Shown here: in pieces, positions 15,553 through 22,447 of the stretch
How positions within the stretch are numbered: position 1 is the first letter of the stretch
Layout of the letters: each line of letters starts with the position of its first letter
Source of the DNA: Pseudomonadota bacterium
GTDB taxonomy: Bacteria > Pseudomonadota > Alphaproteobacteria > SP197
Direction: 5' to 3'
DNA: 64,000 bases
Assembly (NCBI GenBank): GCA_039028155.1
Contig: JBCCIS010000001.1
Coordinates: 1-64,000, forward strand
Notes under the pieces: model-generated
What the model saw: only the letters and a program-made list of their open reading frames with translations
What the model was told of the DNA's origin: nothing
Databases searched by the model: none
Made by a program: the position numbers and the translations under genes

Positions 15553-17018
15553 CATTGCTGAAACACTGCCGCCTGACACTTGCGGCCGGCATCCTGGCCG
15601 TCGCCGGCGCGCTTGCCGCCTGCACCACGAACCCGGCGACGGGCCAACAGCAGTTCACCTTGATGTCGCCGTCCGACGAGGTTCGGGTCGGCCAGCAGGA
15701 GCACCCCAAGATCCTGAACGAGTTCGGCGTCTACCAGGAGATGCCGCAGCTAAACGCTTATGTCGCGACGCTGGGTGGGCGCCTGCACAGCGTTTCGGAG
15801 CTGTCCCAGCAGTCGTTCACGTTCACCCTGCTGGACAGCGACATGGTAAACGCCTTCGCGCTGCCCGGCGGTTATGTCTACATCACCCGCGGCCTGATGG
15901 CGCTGGCCAACAGCGAGGCTGAGCTGGCGGGAGTCGTCGGTCATGAGATCGGCCATGTCACGGCGCGCCACTCCGCCCAGCGCGTTACCCAGCAGACCCT
16001 CGCCGGTCTCGGCGCTGTGGCGCTGGGTGCCGTCGTGGGTGACCCGCAATTGACCGAAATGGCGGGCCTGGGCGCGCTCGCCTGGGTCCAGGGCTATAGC
16101 CGCGCCCATGAGTTCGAGGCCGACCAACTGGGCATCCGCTATATGAGTCGGGCCGGTTATGATCCGATCGCCATGTCGACCTTCCTGAACAGCCTGGGCG
16201 AGAACAGCAATCTGTCGCGCCAGCTCATGTTCCAGGACGGCGAGGCGCAGATCGACTGGTTCTCGACCCACCCGCGCACGCCCGACCGTGTTGCCGCGGC
16301 GGCCCAGGCGGTCAGTGGCAGCGGCGGCGGTAACTGGGTCAACGGGCGTGACGAGTATCTAAGACGCCTTGACGGCATGATCTTCGGCGACAGCCCGGAA
16401 CAGGGTTTCATCCGCGGACGCACCTTCTCACACCCGATCATGCGCATGACCTTTGTCGTGCCGGAAGGTTTCCGCATGCTGAACTCGCCCGATGCCGTGC
16501 TTGCGCTCAACAAGGACGGCGCGTTCGTGCGTTTCGACGGCGCCCAGGCCCAGCAGAACGTGCCCATGACCACCTATCTAACCCAGCAATGGGCGCGTGG
16601 GCGCGAGGTCAACGACCTCGAAAAGATCGATATGGACGGCATGGAAGCCGCGACCGGCTGGCTGCAGGTCCAGGGCAACAGCGGCCCGATCACTCTGCGG
16701 CTGGTCGCGCTTCGCTGGGACGCCACCACCGTCTACCGCTTCATGATCGTCAGTCCGGCGCAGTACGCCGCGGCCCTGGAAATGCCCATGCGGCGCATGC
16801 TGGGCAGCTTCCGGCGCCTGTCCCAGGCCGAGGCGGCGGCGCTTAGGCCCCTTCGTCTAAGCGTCGTCGAAGTGCGCAGCGGCGACACCATCGACAGCCT
16901 CGCCCAGCGCATGGCCTTCGACGACTTCCGGCGCGAGCGCTTCATGGTTCTGAACGGCATCACGTCGAACAGCCAGCTTCAGCCGGGCATGCTGGTCAAG
17001 ATTGTCACCGAAAGCTGA
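15549..17018 (+). CDS. M48-family periplasmic lipoprotein metalloprotease (BepA/LoiP-like)
   Basis: A 489-residue zinc protease of the envelope. The lipobox LAAC places the lipidated Cys at residue 25. HEIGH (His132, Glu133, His136) is the zinc motif, followed by RAHEFEADQLG with the third ligand, and WFSTHPRTPDR. The C-terminal 50 residues (VEVRSGDTIDSLAQRM...NSQLQPGMLVKIV) resemble a LysM-like cell-wall-binding module. BepA-type proteases survey outer-membrane protein assembly. I chose the ATG at 15549, coupled to the preceding stop, because it gives a proper lipoprotein signal; an upstream in-frame start at 15483 would overlap the preceding gene. Confidence 0.88.
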   Translation: MTLLKHCRLTLAAGILAVAGALAACTTNPATGQQQFTLMSPSDEVRVGQQEHPKILNEFGVYQEMPQLNAYVATLGGRLHSVSELSQQSFTFTLLDSDMVNAFALPGGYVYITRGLMALANSEAELAGVVGHEIGHVTARHSAQRVTQQTLAGLGAVALGAVVGDPQLTEMAGLGALAWVQGYSRAHEFEADQLGIRYMSRAGYDPIAMSTFLNSLGENSNLSRQLMFQDGEAQIDWFSTHPRTPDRVAAAAQAVSGSGGGNWVNGRDEYLRRLDGMIFGDSPEQGFIRGRTFSHPIMRMTFVVPEGFRMLNSPDAVLALNKDGAFVRFDGAQAQQNVPMTTYLTQQWARGREVNDLEKIDMDGMEAATGWLQVQGNSGPITLRLVALRWDATTVYRFMIVSPAQYAAALEMPMRRMLGSFRRLSQAEAAALRPLRLSVVEVRSGDTIDSLAQRMAFDDFRRERFMVLNGITSNSQLQPGMLVKIVTES

Positions 17019-17031
17019 GCGCAGAAAACCC

Positions 17032-17169
17032 AGAGCGGATCGCGATTAGTCAGAGCCACTGAGTGGCTCTTATCTAATCGCGTGAATCCGCTCTCGATCA
17101 AATGGTTAGAGCGGCTTCACGCACTCTATCTGGATCGCAGGCGATTCAGATAGGATGCGAACTGCTCTA
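17032..17169. repeat. Palindromic repeat pair, copy 3, ending in a stop codon
   Basis: Unit 17032-17094: AGAGCGGATCGCGATTAG and its complement CTAATCGCGtgATCCGCTCT, with an inner GAGCCACT stem. Unit 17107-17169: TAGAGC...CTGCTCTA with inner arms CTATCTG/CAGATAG and ATCGC/GCGAT. The final CTA (17167-17169) is the TAG stop codon of the minus-strand M20 gene. The pair fills the gap after the M48 protease gene. Confidence 0.85.
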
Positions 17170-18417
17170 AGCCGACGCACGCTCCAACATGGCGTGCAGC
17201 AGGACGTTGCAACCGGCCTCAAGATCGTCCTTGGTCGCGTTCTCGGACTCGTTATGGCTGATGCCGCCCTCGCACGGTACGAAGATCATGGCGGTCGGCG
17301 CGACCCGGCTGACATAGACGGCGTCGTGGCCGGCGCCTGAGACCATGTCCATGTGGTCATAGCCCAGCAGGCGGGCCGCGCCGCGGACCGCGTCGACGCA
17401 GCCCGTGTCGAAGGCGACCGGCGGCGACACCCAGATTTCCTCGACGACGATGGTCACACCGCGTTCGACCGCGATCGCTTCGGCGGTCGCGCGCATGTCC
17501 CGGTCGAGACCCGCGAACGCCTCGGCATCGGGGTGGCGGATGTCGACCGACATCAGGACTTCGCCGGCAATCGTGTTGCGCGTGTGCTCGGGGTTGCAGT
17601 GGTTGATCTTGACCGTGGTACGGCCATGGGGGCCGGCGGCGCGCGCGTTGGCGTCGAGCCTTGTGATCAGCTCCGCGCTCGCCACCAGCGCGTCCTTGCG
17701 CATGGTCATCGGCGTCGGGCCGGCGTGCGCCTCCATGCCCCGCACAGCGACATCGTACCAGCGGATGCCCTGGACGCCGGTGACGACACCGACCGGCCTC
17801 TTCTCCGCCTCCAGGATAGGGCCCTGCTCGATATGGGCCTCGAAGTGGTGGCCCAGCGCATGACCGCCCGGATCCTCGGGCCCAAGGTAGCCGATGCGCT
17901 CGAGCTCGCCGCCCATGGTGTTGCCGTCGGCGTCCTCCTGGGCATGGGCATAGTCGAGCGCGAACTCGCCGGCGAAGACGCCGGAGCCGATCATGGCGGG
18001 CGCGAACCGCGCGCCCTCCTCGTTGGTCCAGCAGATCACCTCCATCGGTGCCTCTGTCTCGATACCGGCGTCGTTCAGGCAGCGCACGACTTCAAGGCCC
18101 GCCAGCACGCCATAAACGCCGTCAAACTTCCCACCGGTCGGCTGGGTGTCCAGGTGGCTGCCGGTCGAGACCGGCTTGGCGCCGCCATTGCGGCCAGGAC
18201 GGCGGGCAAAGATGTTGCCCATCTTGTCGACGGTGCAAGACATGCCCGCCTCCTCGCACCATCGCACAAAGAGGTCGCGGCCTTCCTTGTCATCATCGGA
18301 AAGCGCCAGCCGGCAGTTGCCGCCCTTTTCTGTCGCGGCAATCTTCGCCATTTCCATGATGCTCGCCCACAGGCGGTCAGCATTGATGGCGAGGCCTTCG
18401 TTGGTCTTGGCGTTCAT
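17167..18417 (-). CDS. Zn-dependent amidohydrolase, M20 family (N-carbamoyl-amino-acid hydrolase/allantoate type)
   Basis: A 416-residue dinuclear zinc hydrolase. GSHLDTQPTGGKFDGVYGVL carries the first metal His and the Asp, TNEEGARF the catalytic Glu, and HFEAHIEQGPILE another ligand, all typical of the allantoate amidohydrolase/beta-ureidopropionase/N-carbamoyl-L-amino-acid hydrolase group. It would release ammonia and CO2 from a carbamoyl or ureido compound in the cytoplasm. A DMT transporter gene ends 5 nt upstream of its start, suggesting export or import of a related metabolite. Its stop codon lies inside a palindromic repeat. Confidence 0.87.
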   Translation of the reverse strand: MNAKTNEGLAINADRLWASIMEMAKIAATEKGGNCRLALSDDDKEGRDLFVRWCEEAGMSCTVDKMGNIFARRPGRNGGAKPVSTGSHLDTQPTGGKFDGVYGVLAGLEVVRCLNDAGIETEAPMEVICWTNEEGARFAPAMIGSGVFAGEFALDYAHAQEDADGNTMGGELERIGYLGPEDPGGHALGHHFEAHIEQGPILEAEKRPVGVVTGVQGIRWYDVAVRGMEAHAGPTPMTMRKDALVASAELITRLDANARAAGPHGRTTVKINHCNPEHTRNTIAGEVLMSVDIRHPDAEAFAGLDRDMRATAEAIAVERGVTIVVEEIWVSPPVAFDTGCVDAVRGAARLLGYDHMDMVSGAGHDAVYVSRVAPTAMIFVPCEGGISHNESENATKDDLEAGCNVLLHAMLERASA

Positions 18418-18422
18418 GGCGT

Positions 18423-19301
18423 CTACCCTTTCGTTGTTTTTTGCCGTCGGGTCATCCTGATGATGAGAAGGCTGGCTGCAACCACCAAAACCGCGCCCAG
18501 TACCGTCCAGCCGGTCGGCACATGGTCATAGAGCAACCAGTCGAGAAGGGCCGAAAACACGACAGCCGAATAACCGAACGGCGCCAGAACGTAGGCCGGG
18601 GCGAAGTTGTAGGCGAACACCAGGCTGGTCGTGGAGGCCAAAAGACACACCCCGCTTAAGGCGATATGGATGAGGGTCTCGATTGGCACGGGCTGCCACT
18701 GCATGGCCGCGGGCACGGCCATCAGGACAGAGCCGGTGATGAAGATGTAGGTGGTCGTCCTTAGAAGCGGTTCGCCGACCTCGTCGATGCGGCGCGACAA
18801 GATGCTTTGGAAGGCGAACAAAACGCCGGCGCCTATGGCGAAAAGATAGCCGGATTCGAACGTCGTGTAGCTGGGATGAAGCACCAGCGCCATGCCGACG
18901 AAACCGAGGATGATGCCGATCCAAAGTTTGTTCGGCATCGTCTGGTTCCAGAACAGCATAAGAAGAACCGGAATCCAGAGCGGTGCGGCGTCGCGCAGGA
19001 GAACCGTGTCGACCAGCGAAATGGTTTGCAGCGCCACGAACAGCGACACGACCTGGATCACGCCGATCACCGACCGGACAATCAGCAGGCCAGTATGCTG
19101 GGAAACCAGGAAACGTCGCCCCCGCGCAAGCGCGAACGGCACCACGATCACCGCGCATAGAGTAAGGCTGCCGAATGAGATAAGGAACTCGCCGGCATGA
19201 CGCGACGCCAGTTGGACAAACAGACCGGCAGACGCAAAGCAGCAGCCGGCGAAGGTGACCAGCAGCGCACCGTAGAGGGTGTTTTCACGGGTTACCGCCA
19301 C
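18423..19301 (-). CDS. DMT-superfamily transporter (EamA)
   Basis: A 292-residue inner-membrane protein with about ten hydrophobic helices and two EamA repeats (around residues 10-145 and 155-285). The second repeat contains FAYNFAPAYVLAPFGYSAVVFSALLDWLL, the usual signature of drug/metabolite transporters. It lies upstream of the M20 hydrolase with a 5 nt gap, forming an operon. The transported compound is not predictable. Other EamA genes in this window are at 41799, 58169 and 59110. Confidence 0.87.
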   Translation of the reverse strand: MAVTRENTLYGALLVTFAGCCFASAGLFVQLASRHAGEFLISFGSLTLCAVIVVPFALARGRRFLVSQHTGLLIVRSVIGVIQVVSLFVALQTISLVDTVLLRDAAPLWIPVLLMLFWNQTMPNKLWIGIILGFVGMALVLHPSYTTFESGYLFAIGAGVLFAFQSILSRRIDEVGEPLLRTTTYIFITGSVLMAVPAAMQWQPVPIETLIHIALSGVCLLASTTSLVFAYNFAPAYVLAPFGYSAVVFSALLDWLLYDHVPTGWTVLGAVLVVAASLLIIRMTRRQKTTKG

Positions 19302-19342
19302 GGTGGACTACCTCTCAAACGCGAAAGCGTCGGCGAAACAGG

Positions 19343-19385
19343 AGAGCGGATCGCGAGTGATTCAGATGGAGTGCGATCTGCTCTA
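19343..19385. repeat. Palindromic repeat, copy 4 (short), ending in a stop codon
   Basis: A 43 nt palindrome with arms AGAGCGGATCGC and GCGATCTGCTCT. The last CTA (19383-19385) is the TAG stop codon of the minus-strand phosphatase-like gene. It lacks the central hairpin arms of the longer copies. Confidence 0.8.
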
Positions 19386-20183
19386 GGCCTCTACCTGCTC
19401 AACGACGGTGGCGTCGCGGTCGAGGCAGACCGCGAACAGCGGGCCGCCACCACCGCAGCCGGCATCAAGCGTCATCGTGTGATCGCCCAGCATGACGCCG
19501 CCGCCATCGGGATCGAAGCCGCGCACAACCATGCGGAAACCGCCAAACGGTTCTTGGATGGCGGCGAAACCGCCGGGGTTCCACCAGAAGGCGTCGCGCT
19601 GAGTCTCCAACGGACGCGTCGGGTCGAGCCCGGCATGGACGAACAGGATGGAGCCTTCCTCGGTGACCGCCGCGCGGCGAAGCTGGGTCATCAGTTCGCC
19701 ATGGCCGGGATGGCTGCGCTGGACATCGCGCAGAGCGGTAGTCCATCGGGTCAGGGCCGCGGCGCCGGCGCGCGCCGCCGTCATTCCCGTCTCAGGGTCG
19801 ACGCCATAGGCGGCGACTGTCTCGGCGACTCCGCGCTGCATCATCCAGTTCAACACTTCGTGTGGACTCAGCGCCAACTGGAGCTGCAGCAGCTTTTGCC
19901 ACATCTCCTCCTGGGCGCCGCGCAGGAAGACGATGTCCTGGGGCATCATGCCGGGCACCGCCATGACCTCGCGCCGGAATGTAATCAGTTCGTCCAGCGT
20001 TTCACGGATAGCGGCGCCGTACCCCAGGTAGTTCCCAAGGTAGACCAGGCGGTCGCGCGGCTGGAAATGGCGAGCGATCTGGTGGTGCAGGCGCGCCAGC
20101 CGCTCGGCCTCGCCATGAATGGCGGGCACGGCCCAGACCCGGTTCCAGCCGGTCAGTGTTCCAAATTTTGTACGGTCCAGCAT
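19383..20183 (-). CDS. Degenerate PPP-type metallophosphatase (pseudo-phosphatase)
   Basis: A 266-residue protein that follows the serine/threonine protein phosphatase (PPP) layout but has lost metal ligands. The GDIHG motif reads PAIHG (Asp to Ala21, His23 kept). GDYxDRG reads GNYLGYG (Asp to Asn51, second Asp to Gly54). GNHE reads GAQE (Asn to Ala90, His to Gln91). The later LFVHAGLDPTRPLETQ is intact. The fold is likely kept while catalysis is lost, so a scaffold or ligand-sensing role is the inference. It lies next to carD on the same strand. Its stop codon is provided by a palindromic repeat. Confidence 0.75.
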   Translation of the reverse strand: MLDRTKFGTLTGWNRVWAVPAIHGEAERLARLHHQIARHFQPRDRLVYLGNYLGYGAAIRETLDELITFRREVMAVPGMMPQDIVFLRGAQEEMWQKLLQLQLALSPHEVLNWMMQRGVAETVAAYGVDPETGMTAARAGAAALTRWTTALRDVQRSHPGHGELMTQLRRAAVTEEGSILFVHAGLDPTRPLETQRDAFWWNPGGFAAIQEPFGGFRMVVRGFDPDGGGVMLGDHTMTLDAGCGGGGPLFAVCLDRDATVVEQVEA

Positions 20184-20238
20184 GAAACGCCATCGCCCCG
20201 CCGGCTACTGATGACGGGGCGACAGCGTAACCGGGAGA

Positions 20239-20739
20239 TCAAGCGGCTTCGAGAACCTTTTCGATCTTCGTCGTCGCCTGGTCGGGCTCGACGCCCTCGA
20301 CCGCCGCAAGCTCGCGCGACAAACGATCAAGCGCGGCTTCATAAAGCTGGCGTTCGCTATAGGACTGGTCGGCCTGGCCGACACGGGTGTGCAGATCGCG
20401 CACGACTTCGGCGATCGACACGGGATCGCCGGAGTTGATCTTGGCTTCGTACTCCTGGGCCCGCCGACTCCACATGGTGCGGCGCACGCGGGCGCGGCCC
20501 TTCAGGGTCGTCAACGCGCTCTTCATGACGTCCTTTGTCGACAGCTTGCGCATGCCGGACGTCGCGATTTTGTGGACGGGAACGCGCAGGACCATCTTCT
20601 CCTGCTCGAAGTTCACGACCACCATGTTGAGCTTGGCTTCGCCGATGGTCTGCTCCTCAAGAGACTGAACGAGCCCGACTCCGTGAGTCGGATAGACCAC
20701 GTAATCACCAACGCTTAGTTTGATGTCCTGGGATGGCAT
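20239..20739 (-). CDS. carD: CarD/CdnL-type RNA polymerase-binding regulator
   Basis: A 166-residue transcription factor. The N-terminal Tudor-like RNA-polymerase-interacting domain (SVGDYVVYPTHGVGLVQSLEEQ) is followed by the helical C-terminal domain with the conserved basic stretch RRAQEYEAKINSGDP and RDLHTRVGQADQSYSERQLYE. CarD/CdnL proteins bind the beta subunit and stabilise open complexes at rRNA and housekeeping promoters. In alphaproteobacteria it commonly precedes fdxA, as here. The upstream 336 nt are unusually long and contain two strong stem-loops. Confidence 0.92.
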   Translation of the reverse strand: MPSQDIKLSVGDYVVYPTHGVGLVQSLEEQTIGEAKLNMVVVNFEQEKMVLRVPVHKIATSGMRKLSTKDVMKSALTTLKGRARVRRTMWSRRAQEYEAKINSGDPVSIAEVVRDLHTRVGQADQSYSERQLYEAALDRLSRELAAVEGVEPDQATTKIEKVLEAA

Positions 20740-21075
20740 ATGTTTCTCACCTGTTCACGCAATGGTTTTGTTATGCACCGGTCGCTTTTCGCGAACTCGT
20801 CGTTGCGCGAACCTCCCGAGTTCGCGCCCGATCAACCGTCTGAACGCTCGATATCCTACTGCTGGCGCCAACCGCGCCACACAGATACGGGCCAGCCCTG
20901 AAGCTGACCCGTCCATTCGCGCTCCGATCGCTTAATCAGACATTTAGAATAGCACAAAATGTCGCCATTCGGAAGCTGGCGGCAACAAAACCTAATAATT
21001 TCCGATACTTAATGCCGAACTGGCTGTGCTCTCGGCCCTTATGGTGTAGAGCAGGCTAGAGCGACTCGACATCGC
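20740..21075 (-). promoter_or_regulatory. Long intergenic region / carD leader with two stem-loops
   Basis: This 336 nt gap holds no gene that I can support. Two hairpins would form in a carD leader RNA. The first is ACGGGCCAGC/GCTGACCCGT (20887-20896 and 20903-20912; one G-U pair in the minus-strand RNA, 6 nt loop). The second is a perfect 10-bp stem CGCGAACTCG/CGAGTTCGCG (20790-20799 and 20817-20826, 17 nt loop). A TATTCT-like -10 lies near 20950 on the minus strand with only a poor -35. Next to the ferredoxin stop a small GAGCGA/TCGCTC hairpin may end that transcript. Confidence 0.45.
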
Positions 21076-21405
21076 TCAACCGCCCGGATTCGGGCTGAAA
21101 TGCTCCTTTTTGTCCTTCACATCGCGCCATGCGTCGGAGTCGGGCATCGGATCCTGTTGGCGGGTGATATTCGGCCATTCCTCGGCATACTTGCGATTCA
21201 GCTCCAGCCAGTCGGCCAGGCCGTCATCGGTATCCGGCTTGATCGCGTCGATTGGGCATTCCGGCTCGCACACGCCACAGTCGATACATTCATCAGGGTG
21301 AATGACCAACATGTTCTCGCCCTCGTAAAAACAATCGACGGGGCAGACCTCGACACAGTCAGTTAGTTTGCACTTGATGCATGCTTCGACGACAACATAG
21401 GTCAT
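21076..21405 (-). CDS. fdxA: Ferredoxin FdxA (7Fe-8S type)
   Basis: A 109-residue low-potential electron carrier. The N-terminal half carries [14 protein letters not shown] and the second cluster motif [12 protein letters not shown], matching FdxA ferredoxins with one [3Fe-4S] and one [4Fe-4S] cluster. The C-terminal extension ([20 protein letters not shown]) is the usual tail of this family. I chose the ATG at 21405 because GGAGGTG precedes it by a few bases; a start seven codons earlier lacks a ribosome-binding site. It lies in the conserved CarD - FdxA - TerB - S4 - helicase order. Confidence 0.93.
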   Translation of the reverse strand: MTYVVVEACIKCKLTDCVEVCPVDCFYEGENMLVIHPDECIDCGVCEPECPIDAIKPDTDDGLADWLELNRKYAEEWPNITRQQDPMPDSDAWRDVKDKKEHFSPNPGG

Positions 21406-21478
21406 CGGCACCTCCACAAAGAACACAAGGCCGGCGGCAACAAGCGGCTAGCGCTATCTAGGCAATTGGCGCACGAGG

Positions 21479-21946
21479 TCAAGCGGGTTCCGCATCGAGA
21501 GCGGCTTGCGCACGCCTTTTTGCGATCGCGCGATCGCGGTCCGTGACGTGCAGCAACGCAGCGATGCGGCGCGCCAACGAGTCCTCATAGGCATCCAGCG
21601 TGCCGTCGACCAGCAGGACCTGCCACAGCATCTGCATCAGGCCAATGCGCTCCTCGGCGTCGAACTGGTTCTTGATCACTCTGGTGAAACGCTCGTAATC
21701 CGCCGCGTTCTCCGCGATCGGGCGCGCCTGCTCGACCAGATCGGCGGCGCGCGCTTCCGAAAGGTCAAAACGGTCGGCGATCAAGGCCTGGACTTCGCTG
21801 ATCTCTTCGTCCGCGGCAAATCCGTCGACCAGTGCCGCTTCGACCAGAATCACCGCCGCGGCATGCCGCAGTTCCTCTTCGGGATCCGCCGGCTCGCCAG
21901 CACCTGCCTCTTCCAGCCCAAATAATGCTCGTACGCGGCCTATCAT
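21479..21946 (-). CDS. TerB-like (tellurite-resistance/DjlA-type helical) protein
   Basis: A helical protein of about 155 residues. The stretch AAAVILVEAALVDGFAADEEISEVQALI, then FTRVIKNQFDAEERIGLMQMLWQVLLVDGTLDAYED, is the twofold acidic helix repeat of TerB domains, which bind divalent metal through the Asp/Glu-rich turns. The precise role is unknown; in alphaproteobacteria it often lies between fdxA and the S4 protein. A TTG at 21982 could start the frame earlier, but neither start has a clear ribosome-binding site. Confidence 0.8.
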   Translation of the reverse strand: MIGRVRALFGLEEAGAGEPADPEEELRHAAAVILVEAALVDGFAADEEISEVQALIADRFDLSEARAADLVEQARPIAENAADYERFTRVIKNQFDAEERIGLMQMLWQVLLVDGTLDAYEDSLARRIAALLHVTDRDRAIAKRRAQAALDAEPA

Positions 21947-22057
21947 GGCGCGGGTTATGTCAGAGCGGCCGCGCCCTTTCAACCACAGGCTTGCTAAGGG
22001 TTTCTGGTGACAGTCAGTCTGATTGACAGCGCCGATTAAGCGCGAGCGCGAGACGAC

Positions 22058-22447
22058 CTAGCGACCGTCGACGCGTCGCTTCAGCGCTTCGATCGCGCGG
22101 CGCTCCTGTTTTGTCGGCCGCCCGGCGCCACGTTCGCGACGGCCCGCAGGTGCGGAACGTTCATCGGGCGTCGGCGGTGTCGGCGGCGCCAGGTCCTCAT
22201 AGAGTTCGCGGGCCTCGGGCGCCGGGCCGCGTCGTTCGCCCAGGGTGACGACGCGTATGACGCGGATATCGCGACCGTGGGGAAAGGTCAGCACATCGCC
22301 CGGCTTGACGGAACCATGGGTTTTCACCACCCGCTCGCTGTTGACGCGAATACGTCCGGCCGCCACCGCGCGCGATGCCAGCGTGCGGCTCTTGAAGAAG
22401 CGTGCGTACCAAAGCCATTTGTCGATGCGGATGGTGTCCATGCTCAA
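22058..22447 (-). CDS. S4-domain RNA-binding protein (Hsp15/RqcP-like)
   Basis: A 129-residue protein with an N-terminal S4 domain (RIDKWLWYARFFKSRTLASR, AAGRIRVNSERV, KPGDVLTF) and a basic, Pro- and Arg-rich tail. Hsp15-type proteins bind the 50S subunit carrying a stalled peptidyl-tRNA after heat shock. It overlaps the upstream helicase gene by 4 nt, so the two RNA-directed proteins are translationally coupled. Confidence 0.88.
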   Translation of the reverse strand: MSMDTIRIDKWLWYARFFKSRTLASRAVAAGRIRVNSERVVKTHGSVKPGDVLTFPHGRDIRVIRVVTLGERRGPAPEARELYEDLAPPTPPTPDERSAPAGRRERGAGRPTKQERRAIEALKRRVDGR

